DNA of 64,000 bases, taken from positions 1 to 64,000 of the forward strand of contig OY727098.1 in assembly GCA_963402885.1 (NCBI GenBank), written 5' to 3'. A program made the translations under genes and the position numbers. Positions 34,601 to 42,789 of this stretch are shown here, in pieces (the stretch's first letter is position 1; each line of letters opens with the position of its first letter). The stretch is from Antedon bifida. Its lineage: Eukaryota; Echinodermata; Crinoidea; Comatulida; Antedonidae. A model generated the notes under the pieces. That model was given only the letters and a program-made list of their open reading frames with translations. It searched no databases and had not been told where the DNA came from.

Positions 34601-34656
34601 GTTTCCTTTTTTTTTCACAGGCTGTTGTTCACTGCAAGAATCATGTGTGGAATTAA
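16691..34656 (+). CDS. PSAP: Prosaposin with eleven saposin-B and two saposin-A domains, 32 exons
   Basis: This is the precursor of lysosomal sphingolipid activator proteins. Exons: 16691-16727, 18318-18454, 18717-18785, 18977-19096, 19556-19612, 20047-20121, 21167-21361, 21840-21914, 22360-22479, 22766-22858, 23542-23610, 24263-24382, 24697-24756, 25442-25516, 26014-26193, 26673-26759, 26945-27064, 27528-27584, 28033-28066, 28220-28263, 28380-28505, 28963-29131, 29720-29808, 30298-30463, 31070-31161, 31590-31752, 32268-32356, 32940-33129, 33517-33659, 33828-33908, 34001-34102, 34621-34656. They total 1,089 residues. A signal peptide (MKFFIFTVFIAAG) precedes a saposin-A domain (GPEYWC), then saposin-B domains 1-6 (residues 59-582), a linker (583 to about 625), domains 7-11, and a final saposin-A (CTFGPSYWC) ending at the stop. 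All eleven B domains keep six cysteines; ten keep the N-glycosylation site, lost in domain 6. Vertebrate prosaposin has four B domains in about 525 residues. A poly(A) signal is at 34832-34837. Confidence 0.93.
17262..17530. mobile_element. Decayed retrotransposon-like repeat in prosaposin intron 1
   Basis: The stretch TAACTTTTATTGATCCTCAA and the following AAAGGAAATTCATTG resemble a tail common in animal retrotransposon repeats. GATGATACCGGAGGGGATAA about 180 bases on fits the same kind of repeat. No open frame remains. The family assignment rests on memory of similar repeats and is weak. Confidence 0.3.
18478..18716 (+). mobile_element. SINE-like repeat ending in an AAGCGC...ATATAA / (ATT)n tail
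   Basis: The 3' part reads TTAAGCGCTTCGAGACTTG, then CTGCTATATAAGAATG and a run of ATT triplets ending at the acceptor of prosaposin exon 3. This tail type is seen on SINEs mobilised by L2/CR1-like elements. A related tail is at 41545-41607, and an inverted relative of the body at 26489-26620. The body has no coding potential. Confidence 0.45.
18787..18808. repeat. Short interstitial telomeric repeat
   Basis: GGGGTTAGGGTTAGGG lies two bases after the donor splice site of prosaposin exon 3. With only two full TTAGGG units it may be chance or a scar of end-joining. Confidence 0.6.
19170..19374 (-). mobile_element. tRNA-derived SINE (Ser/Leu-tRNA-like head), copy 1
   Basis: On the minus strand the head reads ATGGCCGAGCACTTAAGGC, a good Pol III A box of the serine/leucine tRNA type. 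About 50 bases on is a degenerate B box (GAGTTTGAGGCC), then TCCTGGTGGTGGAACAA, which is shared with copy 2. It lies in prosaposin intron 4. The open frames on both strands here (19166-19369, 19188-19373) are artefacts. Confidence 0.65.
19842..19970. repeat. 64-bp direct duplication
   Basis: Two nearly identical copies begin CTTTATTGCAAGCATGTCAA at 19842 and 19906 in prosaposin intron 5. Non-coding. Confidence 0.9.
21434..21487. mobile_element. MITE family A, right-half fragment
   Basis: TTACCATATTTGGGCACATC and TGTAGACAGAGCTTAA match the right half of the family described at 8212-8370. It lies in prosaposin intron 7. Confidence 0.7.
21674..21815. repeat. 23-bp minisatellite, six copies
   Basis: The unit AATGTACAGTATGGTGTATA plus ATT is repeated six times without visible divergence. 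It ends 25 bases before prosaposin exon 8, close to its branch-point region. Confidence 0.95.
23360..23517. mobile_element. MITE family A, full-length copy
   Basis: Termini AGCTCTGTATATACTATCAA and AAGTTTGATAGTGTAGA, with two CCAAATATGGTAGTGATATG-like repeats. It ends only 25 bases before the acceptor of prosaposin exon 11. Confidence 0.85.
23658..23811. mobile_element. MITE family A, diverged copy with duplicated right flank
   Basis: Left terminus AAGGCTCTGTCTACACTGTC and right terminus GTGTTGCCAGAGCTT. The right end and adjoining GTAGATTGTTATTATTCC are tandemly duplicated through 23900 by an about 43-bp unit. It lies in prosaposin intron 11. Confidence 0.75.
24428..24610. mobile_element. 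MITE family A, compound copy
   Basis: A full element (TTAAGCTCTGCCTACACTAT to TGTGAGCTTAAAGC) runs directly into a second left terminus plus right terminus (GCTCTGTCTACACTATC, then AAGTTTGATGGTGTT). This looks like an insertion into, or an internal deletion of, a neighbouring copy. Confidence 0.75.
24799..25360. mobile_element. Foldback element in prosaposin intron 13
   Basis: Inverted arms of about 165 bases face each other. The left arm starts AATGATGGTGTGTTTGGAGT (24799) and the right arm ends CCAAACACACCATCATT (25360). Arm identity looks high (about 90% by eye). The loop (24965-25190) carries several GACGCAC/GTGCGTC motifs. No clear target duplication and no coding frame. Confidence 0.75.
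25708..25872. mobile_element. Small inverted-repeat element (about 165 bp)
   Basis: CCATATACTCCAGGTATAATCC at the left pairs with GGATTATACCAGAGGATATAC at the right, with internal TATAATCCCA/TATAGTCCCA repeats. It resembles a MITE. The overlapping open frames (25702-25989, 25706-25939, 25761-25955) come from its symmetry. Confidence 0.55.
26489..26620 (-). mobile_element. SINE-like repeat, inverted relative of the 18478 copy
   Basis: Read on the minus strand it carries GCATTATGGGAGTATTTATG and then GAGCGCAATAAGCATATAAG. This parallels GCGTTATGGGAGTATGTTTC and the AAGCGC...ATATAA tail in the copy at 18478-18716. Confidence 0.35.
27700..27910 (+). mobile_element. tRNA-derived SINE, second family
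   Basis: TAGCCGACTGCTTAGGACAC looks like an A-box region and GGATTCAATCCCCGAC like a B box, 30-odd bases apart. The body contains CAGCTGTAAATGAGTACCTG, a segment seen in several animal SINEs. It lies in prosaposin intron 18. Confidence 0.6.
29838..30198. repeat. 72-bp minisatellite, five copies
   Basis: The unit begins AACAGTTCAAACTTGTATGC and contains CCAGAGCATTTGTACATAGG. Because 72 is a multiple of three, both strands stay open across the array (29867-30217 plus, 29833-30180 minus); those frames are artefacts. It lies in prosaposin intron 23. Confidence 0.97.
30592..30712. mobile_element. MITE family A, partly deleted copy
   Basis: TTAAGCTCTGTCTACAAACT is followed by ATATGGTAGTGATATG and TATCATCATGTC; the right terminus is lost. 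Prosaposin intron 24. Confidence 0.7.
30762..30922. mobile_element. MITE family A, full-length copy
   Basis: AAAGCTCTGTCTACACTAT at the left and TTTTGATAGTGTAGACAGAC at the right, with the usual internal repeat. Adjacent to the previous copy in prosaposin intron 24. Confidence 0.85.
31250..31488 (-). mobile_element. tRNA-derived SINE (Ser/Leu-tRNA-like head), copy 2
   Basis: On the minus strand the head GTGGCCGAGTGGTTAAGGC is an almost canonical serine/leucine tRNA A box, followed by GAGGCGCC. A degenerate B box (AAGTTCAAGTC) and TTCTGGTGGTAGAATAAG follow, in the same order as in copy 1 at 19170-19374. The anticodon region and acceptor stem are not tRNA-like, so it is a SINE and not a tRNA gene. 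Prosaposin intron 25. Confidence 0.75.
33281..33446. mobile_element. MITE family A, inverted-orientation copy
   Basis: TTAAGCTCTGTCTTCACTAT and GTGTGATAGTGTAGACAGAA bound an element whose interior reads in the opposite sense to the 8212 copy (CATATCACTACCATATTTAA). Prosaposin intron 28. Confidence 0.85.
34423..34567. mobile_element. MITE family A copy
   Basis: TTAAGCTCTTTCTACATTAT at the left and AAGTTTGATAGTGTAAACAG at the right. It ends 53 bases before the last prosaposin exon. Confidence 0.8.
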
Positions 34657-34911
34657 ACAAATATAAAGCAAAATTGTTCTAAAAACAAGACTGATGACTA
34701 GAGAAAAGAATTAAAAGAAATTGAACTAAATAATTGCACTTCAATGCACCATTGCAGCTGTATATTTGCAGCTTACTCACCAGCGGTTTTTGTAGCAATA
34801 ATATGTTTTGGTAATAAGTACTAATATATACAATAAAAAAATAGAATAGGGATAAAATTAATTATCTTATTTACTGAAATAGCCGTAAGTTTTTGAAATA
34901 TGATGAAGGCG

Positions 34912-35040
34912 TTTCTTGCTTGTTTGTAAATTTCTGTAATCTTTAAAAAGTGTGTATAAATGTGTGATCATACAAATACCCATTAGCATAATTTTTGTTT
35001 CTTTTTTACTTAAAATTATATTTGATCTTATTATGAACAC
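34912..35040. repeat. Left copy of a duplicated flank around the retrotransposon
   Basis: TAAATTTCTGTAATC, AAAAAGTGTGTA and TAATTTTTGTTT recur in the same order at 38235-38335, on the other side of the retrotransposon. The left copy has about 25 extra bases. Identity is high but not perfect. Confidence 0.7.
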
Positions 35041-35095
35041 TGGAGTATAAATTTAAATTTTTGTGGCAATAGTTTTTGTCAAATAAAAGTGTTAA

Positions 35096-38000
35096 AACTC
35101 GTCTAATACTTTATTATTTATTCACCTTAATGCGCGGTCATTAGTTAATAAAATGTCTGAACTAAGGCACATCGCATCGAAGACCAAAGCTACTGTTATA
35201 TCCATCAGCGAGTCGTGGCTGGACGAATCCATCACCGATAACGAGATCAAAATTGATGGATATACAGCGCTCAGGAAGGACAGAAACCGGTCTGGTGGTG
35301 GAGTTTGTATCTACGTAAAAAATGAACGCGCCTTCACACGTAGAAATGATCTGGATATCGACGATTTTGAAGCAATATGGATAAATATATATCTGCCTCG
35401 TTCAAAGGAAATTGTGATTGGTACATGCTACCGCCCACCAAAACAGAATGTAACTTTATTTCAGAACAACTTTGAAGAAACTGTATCAAAAATCAAAGAG
35501 AGTAGTGAAATTTATATTCTTGGTGACTTTAACATATGTACTTTAAATATTAATCCAGTATCGCAAAGATATAATGATTGCCTTATAAGAAATGGTTTTA
35601 GTAATGTTATTAAGGATATAACTAGAATAGGAAAAGAAAAAAGCTCATGTTTGGACCACATTGTTACTAATGTACAAAATAATGTGAAGCAATCTGGAGT
35701 AATTAACATTGGCCTTAGTGACCATTTTCTTATTTATTGCACTAGAAAAATACCTAAGTCTCATGTTCATAAAAATGAACACAACTCCGCAAAATTACGA
35801 TCTTTAAAAAACTATAATGTAAATAACTATCTTGAAACACTTAACGATATCGATTGGTCTGTTGTCACTAATAATGTCGATGTAAATATCGCGTGGTTAA
35901 CTCTTAAAGATATCATCATTAAGGTGATCGACTCAATAGCGCCAATAAAAAAAGTTAGACTTAAACAAAACATAGCACCCTGGTTTACCTCCGAAATTGC
36001 CGATGAAATCAAAGTAAGAGACACACTTTTAAAACAATTCAAGAAAGATAAATCTAATCTAGATATATACAAATATTATTGTGCCTCTAGGAACAAAGCT
36101 CAGCGGCTGATCAAAAAAGCTAAATCTAATTATTTTCTCAATAAGATTGATGAAAATAAAGACAACCCTAAAAAATTATGGAAAACCCTCAAACAGCTCG
36201 GATACGAGAAGAAATGTAAAACAAACACTAAAATCGTTCTCGATGACAATGGTAAACAAACTTTCTGTCCAAAAGGCGTTGCCTCTCGTTTTAATGAGTT
36301 TTTCACGAATGTTGCGTCAACACTCGTCAAAAAACTCCCAAAATGCATAGGTCTTTTCACCATGTCCACTAACGATCTTCTTAAATACTACGTTAAATTA
36401 AAAGGAAAAATGTTTAAGCTAGAGCCTGTTACCATAGAATTTGTTAAAACTCAACTCGAAAGCCTAAATGTAAACAAAAGCGTCGGTCTAGATAATATTC
36501 CCTCAAGATTCTTACGTGACGGTGCGATAATCTTGGCTGAACCGATAGCTCATATCATTAACCTTTCGTTTAAAACTAATTGTTTTCCTCATGATCTTAA
36601 AATTGCTAAAGTTACCCCTCTATTTAAGAAAAATACTAGAACAAATGTTGAGAATTATCGGCCGATTAGTATTCTGCCTACGGTATCTAAGATTCTTGAA
36701 AAATCTGTAGCTATACAAGTTGAAAGGTATCTTTCCAAAAATAATATACTTTATGCCTATCAATCCGGTTTTCGGCAGGCCCATTCAACTGAAAGCAACC
36801 TCATAAATCTCATCGACGGTTTAAAAAACAATAAGTCCAAAGGCCTTCTTACTGGAATGGTTCTAATTGACTTACAAAAAGCTTTCGATACCGTCGATCA
36901 TGTGATTTTAATTAACAAGCTAAAATGCATGGGTTTTAAGTGTACTGACTGGTTTCAATCTTATCTCGCTAACCGCACACAAGTTGTCAGTGTGAATGGT
37001 ACCTGCTCTGAACCTCTTATAGTTACTCATGGTGTACCGCAAGGTAGCATCTTGGGCCCTATTCTTTTTCTATGTTATTTAAATGATATTGCTTCTTGTA
37101 TTGATTCTGATGTTCAATTATTGCTTTATGCTGATGATTCTACGATTCTGTATTCTCATCACGATGCCACCAAAATCGCTCATAAATTAAGTACTGTCCT
37201 AGCTAAGTGCCAGGACTGGTTAACTGAAAACAAATTATCTTTACATGTTGGCAAAACCGAAAGTATTATCTTTGGTAGCAGAGCGAAGCTTAACAAAGTA
37301 AAAGAGTTTTCTGTAGAATTAATGGGCCGTAGAATCAAAAGTACTAAGCAAGTTAAATATTTAGGTATTGATTTAGACCAATATGTATCATGTGATATCA
37401 TTGCAACTAGTGTTATCAGTAAAGTTAAGTCAAGGTTGAAGTTTTTACATAGGCAAAGTTCGTGCTTGAATAAAAAATGTCGTAAACTATTAAGCACTGC
37501 TTTAATACAATGTACATTTGACTATTCTGCCTCGGCATGGTACGGCGGTGTCAATAAGAATCTTAAACATAAATTACAAACTGCCCAAAACAAGATGGCA
37601 CGTTTCATTTTAAATGTTGGTCCGAGGTCTCACATAGGTGCCAAAGAGCTTTCCGATCTTGGGTTTCTTAATGTCAGCCTCAGAAATAAGTTTTTAAGAT
37701 TAAATTATGTTCACAAAATTCGTTATAACTTTAATACGCCTTCTTTCCTTAAGGATAACTTTTTGTTAATTTCTGATCATCACAACCATTTCACCAGGGG
37801 TACAACATTTAATTTTGTCACTCCTAAGGCTACTGGCGTTAATGATACGACTTTTTATTTCTTAGGTATCCGTGACTGGAACAGGCTCCCCAATTCACTC
37901 AAATCAATACAAAATAATGCAACCTTCAAAATAAAACTTAAAGAATATTTTAATAATGAACAGCTTGGTATTTCAGTTTAATTAAGCTATTTTTAATATT

Positions 38001-38235
38001 GTTTTTTTGATGTTTTCTTGTCTTGTATGTATTTTCTTGTTTTTTCATTTTTACTGAGTCATACTTAACGATAATTGTACTAGGCCCAACCACTCACTTT
38101 TCAGTCATTACGGATTGGACCCCATTGGAAATAAGTTTACTTTTTTGTCGACTTAATGGGTTATCCAGGTATTCTTTTTATACATTGTATATTTTAACTT
38201 TTATGTATGAATATCAAATAAAATCAATCAATCAC
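35096..38235 (+). mobile_element. Non-LTR (LINE) retrotransposon, 5'-truncated, polyprotein frame intact
   Basis: The element carries one long endonuclease-reverse transcriptase frame and ends in AATAAAATCAATCAATC. The open frame begins at 35096 with no upstream ATG; the expected endonuclease opening (HLNARSLVNKMSEL) straddles the first methionine. The 5' end of the element is therefore missing, as is usual after target-primed reverse transcription. It inserted just downstream of the prosaposin gene in the same orientation. Confidence 0.9.
35153..37981 (+). CDS. LINE polyprotein: APE-type endonuclease plus reverse transcriptase (CR1/Jockey-like)
   Basis: This frame of 942 codons from the first ATG has no internal stop. 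The N-terminal third is an exonuclease-endonuclease-phosphatase domain: SESWL with Glu20, GDFN at 124-127 and SDH at 189-191. The reverse transcriptase follows: YRPISILPTVSKILEK, a QSGFRQAHST segment, motif A LIDLQKAFDTVDH with Asp573, GVPQGSILGPILF, and the catalytic YADD at 659-662. The C-terminus ends with the usual WNRLPNSLKSI motif. All these catalytic residues are present. The open frame extends 19 codons upstream to 35096, so this copy is the 3' part of a longer polyprotein. It resembles CR1/Jockey-superfamily LINEs; the exact clade was not determined. An ORF1 is not seen. Confidence 0.93.
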   Translation: MSELRHIASKTKATVISISESWLDESITDNEIKIDGYTALRKDRNRSGGGVCIYVKNERAFTRRNDLDIDDFEAIWINIYLPRSKEIVIGTCYRPPKQNVTLFQNNFEETVSKIKESSEIYILGDFNICTLNINPVSQRYNDCLIRNGFSNVIKDITRIGKEKSSCLDHIVTNVQNNVKQSGVINIGLSDHFLIYCTRKIPKSHVHKNEHNSAKLRSLKNYNVNNYLETLNDIDWSVVTNNVDVNIAWLTLKDIIIKVIDSIAPIKKVRLKQNIAPWFTSEIADEIKVRDTLLKQFKKDKSNLDIYKYYCASRNKAQRLIKKAKSNYFLNKIDENKDNPKKLWKTLKQLGYEKKCKTNTKIVLDDNGKQTFCPKGVASRFNEFFTNVASTLVKKLPKCIGLFTMSTNDLLKYYVKLKGKMFKLEPVTIEFVKTQLESLNVNKSVGLDNIPSRFLRDGAIILAEPIAHIINLSFKTNCFPHDLKIAKVTPLFKKNTRTNVENYRPISILPTVSKILEKSVAIQVERYLSKNNILYAYQSGFRQAHSTESNLINLIDGLKNNKSKGLLTGMVLIDLQKAFDTVDHVILINKLKCMGFKCTDWFQSYLANRTQVVSVNGTCSEPLIVTHGVPQGSILGPILFLCYLNDIASCIDSDVQLLLYADDSTILYSHHDATKIAHKLSTVLAKCQDWLTENKLSLHVGKTESIIFGSRAKLNKVKEFSVELMGRRIKSTKQVKYLGIDLDQYVSCDIIATSVISKVKSRLKFLHRQSSCLNKKCRKLLSTALIQCTFDYSASAWYGGVNKNLKHKLQTAQNKMARFILNVGPRSHIGAKELSDLGFLNVSLRNKFLRLNYVHKIRYNFNTPSFLKDNFLLISDHHNHFTRGTTFNFVTPKATGVNDTTFYFLGIRDWNRLPNSLKSIQNNATFKIKLKEYFNNEQLGISV

Positions 38236-38382
38236 TTCTCTTGTTTGTTTTTAAATTTCTGTAATCATTAAAAAGTGTGTAAAAATGCTTAATTTTTGTT
38301 TATTTTTACTTAATATTCTGATTTTTTTGTGTCCGTGTCAGTTGTAAAAGAAAAGTAAAAGAAAGCCGTTTGGTGTCGCATG

Positions 38383-38603
38383 ACTGTCATTGACAAAGTA
38401 TGTCTATATCTCCACTAGAACGCAATGCAAGTAATATGGTAAACCACGACCATGTCACTGTCATTGACAAAGTATGTCTATATCTCCACTAGAACGCAAT
38501 GCAAATGGTAAACCACGACCATGTCACTGTCATTGACAAAGTATGTCTATATCTCCACTAGAACGCAATGCAAATGGTAAACCACGACCATGTCACTGTG
38601 ATT
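38383..38603. repeat. Tandem repeat, about 68-73 bp, three copies
   Basis: Each copy carries CTGTCATTGACAAAGTATGT, TATCTCCACTAGAACGCAAT and GGTAAACCACGACCATGTCA. The first copy has four to five extra bases. Non-coding. Confidence 0.9.
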
Positions 38604-38644
38604 GGTCAAATTATTTGAGTTGCGCGTACATACTGTACTTATAT

Positions 38645-39329
38645 TTACATCTGCTGATATAATTGGATGACATACATATTATTTGTTAAATTCAATCTCT
38701 GAAATATACTTTCCATAAGAATTTGTTTATTAAAGGTATTCGTTTGAACAACCTTACCTAGTTGTGGTATTAATGGAAAACCTACCCTAAGATGCCGTCT
38801 CGCATAATTCTCTTCTCTCTCTATTATAGTTACAGGCTTTAAATGTGATACACATGTGACAATGTATCGCGGAATTTGTCCATGATATAATAGGGCGAAT
38901 AATGTACAATACAAATAATGAATATTGAAATCAACTTGTAGGGGCCTACCATAACGTATGGTTCCACGACGAATTTGATACAGAAAGCTGGACTGGTTGA
39001 TTAAACTAACGAATACATAGTAGTAATCATGGTAGGTATAACTATATTTCAGAAATTGAGTATTCAAAATAATTATGTCGCCTAATGAGAAAGGATAAAG
39101 TGTGGATATACAAAATAATTAATTCCTGACTGAGTGTGCCTTGGGTTAGTTTTAACCAAACATCCGAGTCATTCATTAACATGGTGCTATTTAATACTCG
39201 CCTACTGTCAATCATTGACCGCCGCAAACAAAGCTGCTGTGGAATATTAAACAGTGCTGCAGAGCAATTCATTACTTTTATTTCAACAACATTCAATAAA
39301 CCAACTGTTGGATTGAAATGTATTCTCAC
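38645..39329 (-). other. Unassigned pair of overlapping open frames
   Basis: Two minus-strand frames of 95 codons (39329-39042) and 140 codons (39067-38645) overlap by 26 bases in different phases. They are long for DNA this AT-rich and are not made of repeats. I recognise no domain. The second is rich in tyrosine and contains HLRVGFPLIPQLGKVV. They could be a decayed gene with a frameshift, exons of an orphan gene, or chance. I do not call them a gene. Confidence 0.2.
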
Positions 39330-40024
39330 TCAATCCTGGTACGAGTAATGTAAGGTAAGTTTGTTAAGATTACGGGTATCAGTATTGTCGCTTACGGTTT
39401 TAGCATTGTTTAAAATTTAAATCCCCTCCCCCTCCCTTATGCTGGACATTGCATGGCTTTCAAACAGACTGATTGCAGGACCTTGATAATGAGCTTTTCC
39501 GATCCGCGCAACATTGTTCACTACTTTTATAAATGTTATTAAAATAAGATTTGTCTTTCTTCATTTCTGTTTGCTAATCAAAGCCAATTGCTGTATTGTT
39601 ATTATTTGCATTGTTATTATTTGCAATTCTGAAGAGGTAATAGGCAATTACCGCTACGAACATCTGTTGGTGAAAATCATCGTCGCAAACATCGCTATAG
39701 TTTGATTTCGCTTTCACATTCACATCGGAGCAGATTCGTGTCTGAATTGATAGTAAATTTGAGAATGTGATTTGTTTTTTGTGTCAGTGTGAACCACGAC
39801 TTGTATTGATCCATTAATATTACGATCGACACAAATTGATCGCAGTTTTTAGTTGTTTAAATACGCAGTTTAAATCTTGTTATGCCGTCATTATTTGTAT
39901 TCTTTTCCCATCTTGTAATTTGATAATTACCTATGTTAAATGGATAAAGACAATTAGACCTAAATAACTAGATTAATTGCAGACTAAATATTAAACAATA
40001 TGTGACGTTTAGAAAAACGATACT

Positions 40025-40180
40025 AAACGTTGAAATGGTTCGAATTAGTTCGAACCTTAGTTAGGACCTATACCAAAACGTTGAAATGGTTCGAATTAGT
40101 TCGAACCTTAGTTAGGACCTATACCAAAACGTTGAAATGGTTCGAATTAGTTCGAACCTTAGTTAGGACCTATACCAACA
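40025..40180. repeat. 51-bp tandem repeat, three copies
   Basis: The unit begins AACGTTGAAATGGTTCGAAT and contains TTAGTTAGGACCTATACC. The period is a multiple of three, so an open frame (40030-40359) runs across it; this is not a gene. Confidence 0.95.
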
Positions 40181-41364
40181 TTCGTTCATTGAACGTTTAT
40201 AGGTCGACTTTCGGTTTGTACAGTTGTACTACTGTAGACCTACTTCTTTATATTATAAATTCTACATTGTATTTGAATACAGCTAACAATATTCCTGCAC
40301 TCGCCGCGTATGGAAATGTATGTCCTAGTCATGTTTATCAGTTCTCGATGAGCTTTTAAGACACTAGAAATTTGTCAAAATAATATATGTATGCGCAGTT
40401 CATTTTTACCTTAAGAGTGCATCTCAATAGACAATTGCCAATGATATAAGAGGCCTGATTATATTCCAGTAATACTGTACAATGCATGTGGTTAGACTAG
40501 AGACACTAGAGAGGCATAAAGGATTGATTCAGTCGCATCCGAAGCTTTAAATACGTAGGCCTATTTTTCAAGAGAGATGTGAAACAATCCAAAAGTGAGT
40601 TGAGCTACGACCGATGATATCTGAATGATCTTGGCCCCACTTAATTTGTGATTAAAAATAAAAGTACATTCTGTCTCTATTCATGTAACCTGTTGCTTTG
40701 TGAAATAAATTGTATAAACATGATTAGAATTGATGGGTAGATCGGTTAAATATACTTCTTTGCCTACAAATCCAAACAATTATTTCTAGCTTAAACTCTT
40801 AGCCGGACAGCTTAATTGAGATCTTCTTTAAACCAAGCATTTATGCGGTAATTGGTAATTTGTAAAACTGAATATTAATGTGTAATGATTGAACGGTAAA
40901 CATCACAAGTTATGTATTATTATCTACTAATACTGTTTATCAGAAAAATGAATGATACATATACAGCAAATTATAGTTGTTTTTGTGTAGATACCATGCG
41001 CCAGCATAAAATGACTCGAACACAACCCGCATTTTTACACTTAAAAACAACCTGTCCTTTTCAATGCAGTTGTGTTTCAGTAGTCTTAAAAGTAATATTT
41101 TGGTAGGATAGGATAGGCAGATGCCTTTTTGTGACAACATATTCACACGAAGACACAGACCGGATAATGACGAACAAACCTGGGGCAGCCCACCCACAAA
41201 AGTGTCGTCACAACGGACTATGGTGCTGCCCCAAAAAATGAGTAAACTAATAATATCAAAAGTAAAACAAACAAGAAGATAAAGTTCGAATAAAATATAT
41301 AAAATCACACAATTACTTGAGCTTGTAAAGTCAGGATAACTGACATTAGATATACTTAATTATA

Positions 41365-41607
41365 AACGTTATGGTATTGGGTGGCCAAAAGCCCAGAACC
41401 CATTGTAAATGGACTCAAGCTCATGTGAATACTGTTCCGGCGAGCTCTCATGGTAGCTTCAAAGTGCTGCAGAACGGAGGAGTGTAAAAGGTTCCTTTTC
41501 TTCCTTTTTTGGTTATCTTAGGATATTTTATGGATCATTTTTGTGTGTAAAGCGCGCATAGAAACATTGTATTAAGCGATATATAAACCACCATTATTAT
41601 TATTATT
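41365..41607 (+). mobile_element. SINE-like repeat with AAGCG...ATATAAA / (ATT)n tail
   Basis: The body begins near TTGGGTGGCCAAAAGCCC and the 3' end reads TAAAGCGCGCATAGAAAC, TTAAGCGATATATAAACC and then ATTATTATT. The tail matches the type seen at 18478-18716. Confidence 0.45.
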
Positions 41608-41811
41608 TCGTCTACTTCATTCATTTGAAGTGTATACTTTCTTTATTGTATAAAGTATATCATATGTAAATCGATAACTCAGCCCAACCAACCAATACTA
41701 ATTATAACTTTATTGATCATAATTAAGGTATGATTCTATTTCACCGAATGACGCTTCTGTATGACGTCATTTGATTACAGCCATTACAAAAAAATATCAA
41801 TTTGTAATTAT

Positions 41812-41955
41812 GTCTTTATCTTGTTTTACTTTAGTCCAATAAGAGAATGTACTACTGAATGTACAATGTAGATTGTACGTAGATTGTACGTCTTTATCTT
41901 GTTTTACTTTAGTTCAATAAAAGAATGTACTACTGAATGTACAATGTAGATTCGA
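41812..41955. repeat. 79-bp direct duplication
   Basis: TCTTTATCTTGTTTTACTTT begins copies at 41812 and 41891, each continuing to TACTGAATGTACAATGTAGA. Confidence 0.9.
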
Positions 41956-42355
41956 CATGTATAATAATTCAAATATTAGATTTTAAAGGTCAAACAGATT
42001 CATTATCTTTTTAATAAAATGATATTCTGAAAATGAATAATGACGGAAATATGAGGAACATTCAGCCGTATGGTTTAATGAAATGCCTTTCTAATTATAA
42101 ATTGAAATCTAGGCTAGCTTGACTCACTGACTTTTAAAGTGTCATTGTGTGTGTGTGGTTTTAGCATAGACCTACCCTCATCTTTAAACACTTTATATTC
42201 AACATCAAAAGGCAGAAGACAGATTCCTTCTTCTGATTAAATATCCTATTTCATTACCGGATGTTGGAGTCACTTTCGATTTTATGTCAATATTATTACC
42301 GTTTAATTAAAATAATTAGGTTGACGACATTTGTAAACATATATTTTTTACAAGA

Positions 42356-42787
42356 TTGAAGGCAATAGAAATAGAAGTATTATGTTACAGTGTGATTATG
42401 ATGATTGATGCTGAATGCGAAAGTGGGGTTGTTACTAATGATGATGATGATTATGACGTATTAAAAGTAATGAGGCAACTATCACGCCGATCTTTAAGAA
42501 AAAGAACTAGAAATAACTGCAATTCCAATGTGGAAATTCCAATGTGCCCAAGATGCTTTACTCCCATCGCCTCGGAGTCCTTCGGATGGGACGTTTCGCC
42601 GTTGGGCCCTTGGTCACATGCACGAACATACATTTATTTTAAAAAGAGAGTTTATCCGGTACATTGGACCAGGCAAGTGTGGATGTTGGGGAGGTTGATA
42701 GCATCCCGTGCCATGAGAATTTATATTAAAACGTCTAAAAATGTGTCCTATCCTAGATATAAGTGGATCAATAATTCCGTTCGCTGA
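42356..42787 (+). other. Unassigned open frame of 143 codons, partly repeat-derived
   Basis: The frame contains a CPRC motif followed by TPIASESFGWDVSPLGPW and a basic aromatic C-terminus. The DNA around 42570-42610 (GGAGTCCTTCGGATGGGACG) resembles a motif common in animal retroelement repeats, so the frame is probably a chance reading of a decayed repeat. No homology can be asserted. Confidence 0.15.
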
Positions 42788-42789
42788 TT

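Noticed and set aside
42356-42787. 143-codon frame with CPRC as a zinc-ribbon gene
   Set aside because: There is only one CxxC pair, no splice context and repeat-like DNA beneath it.
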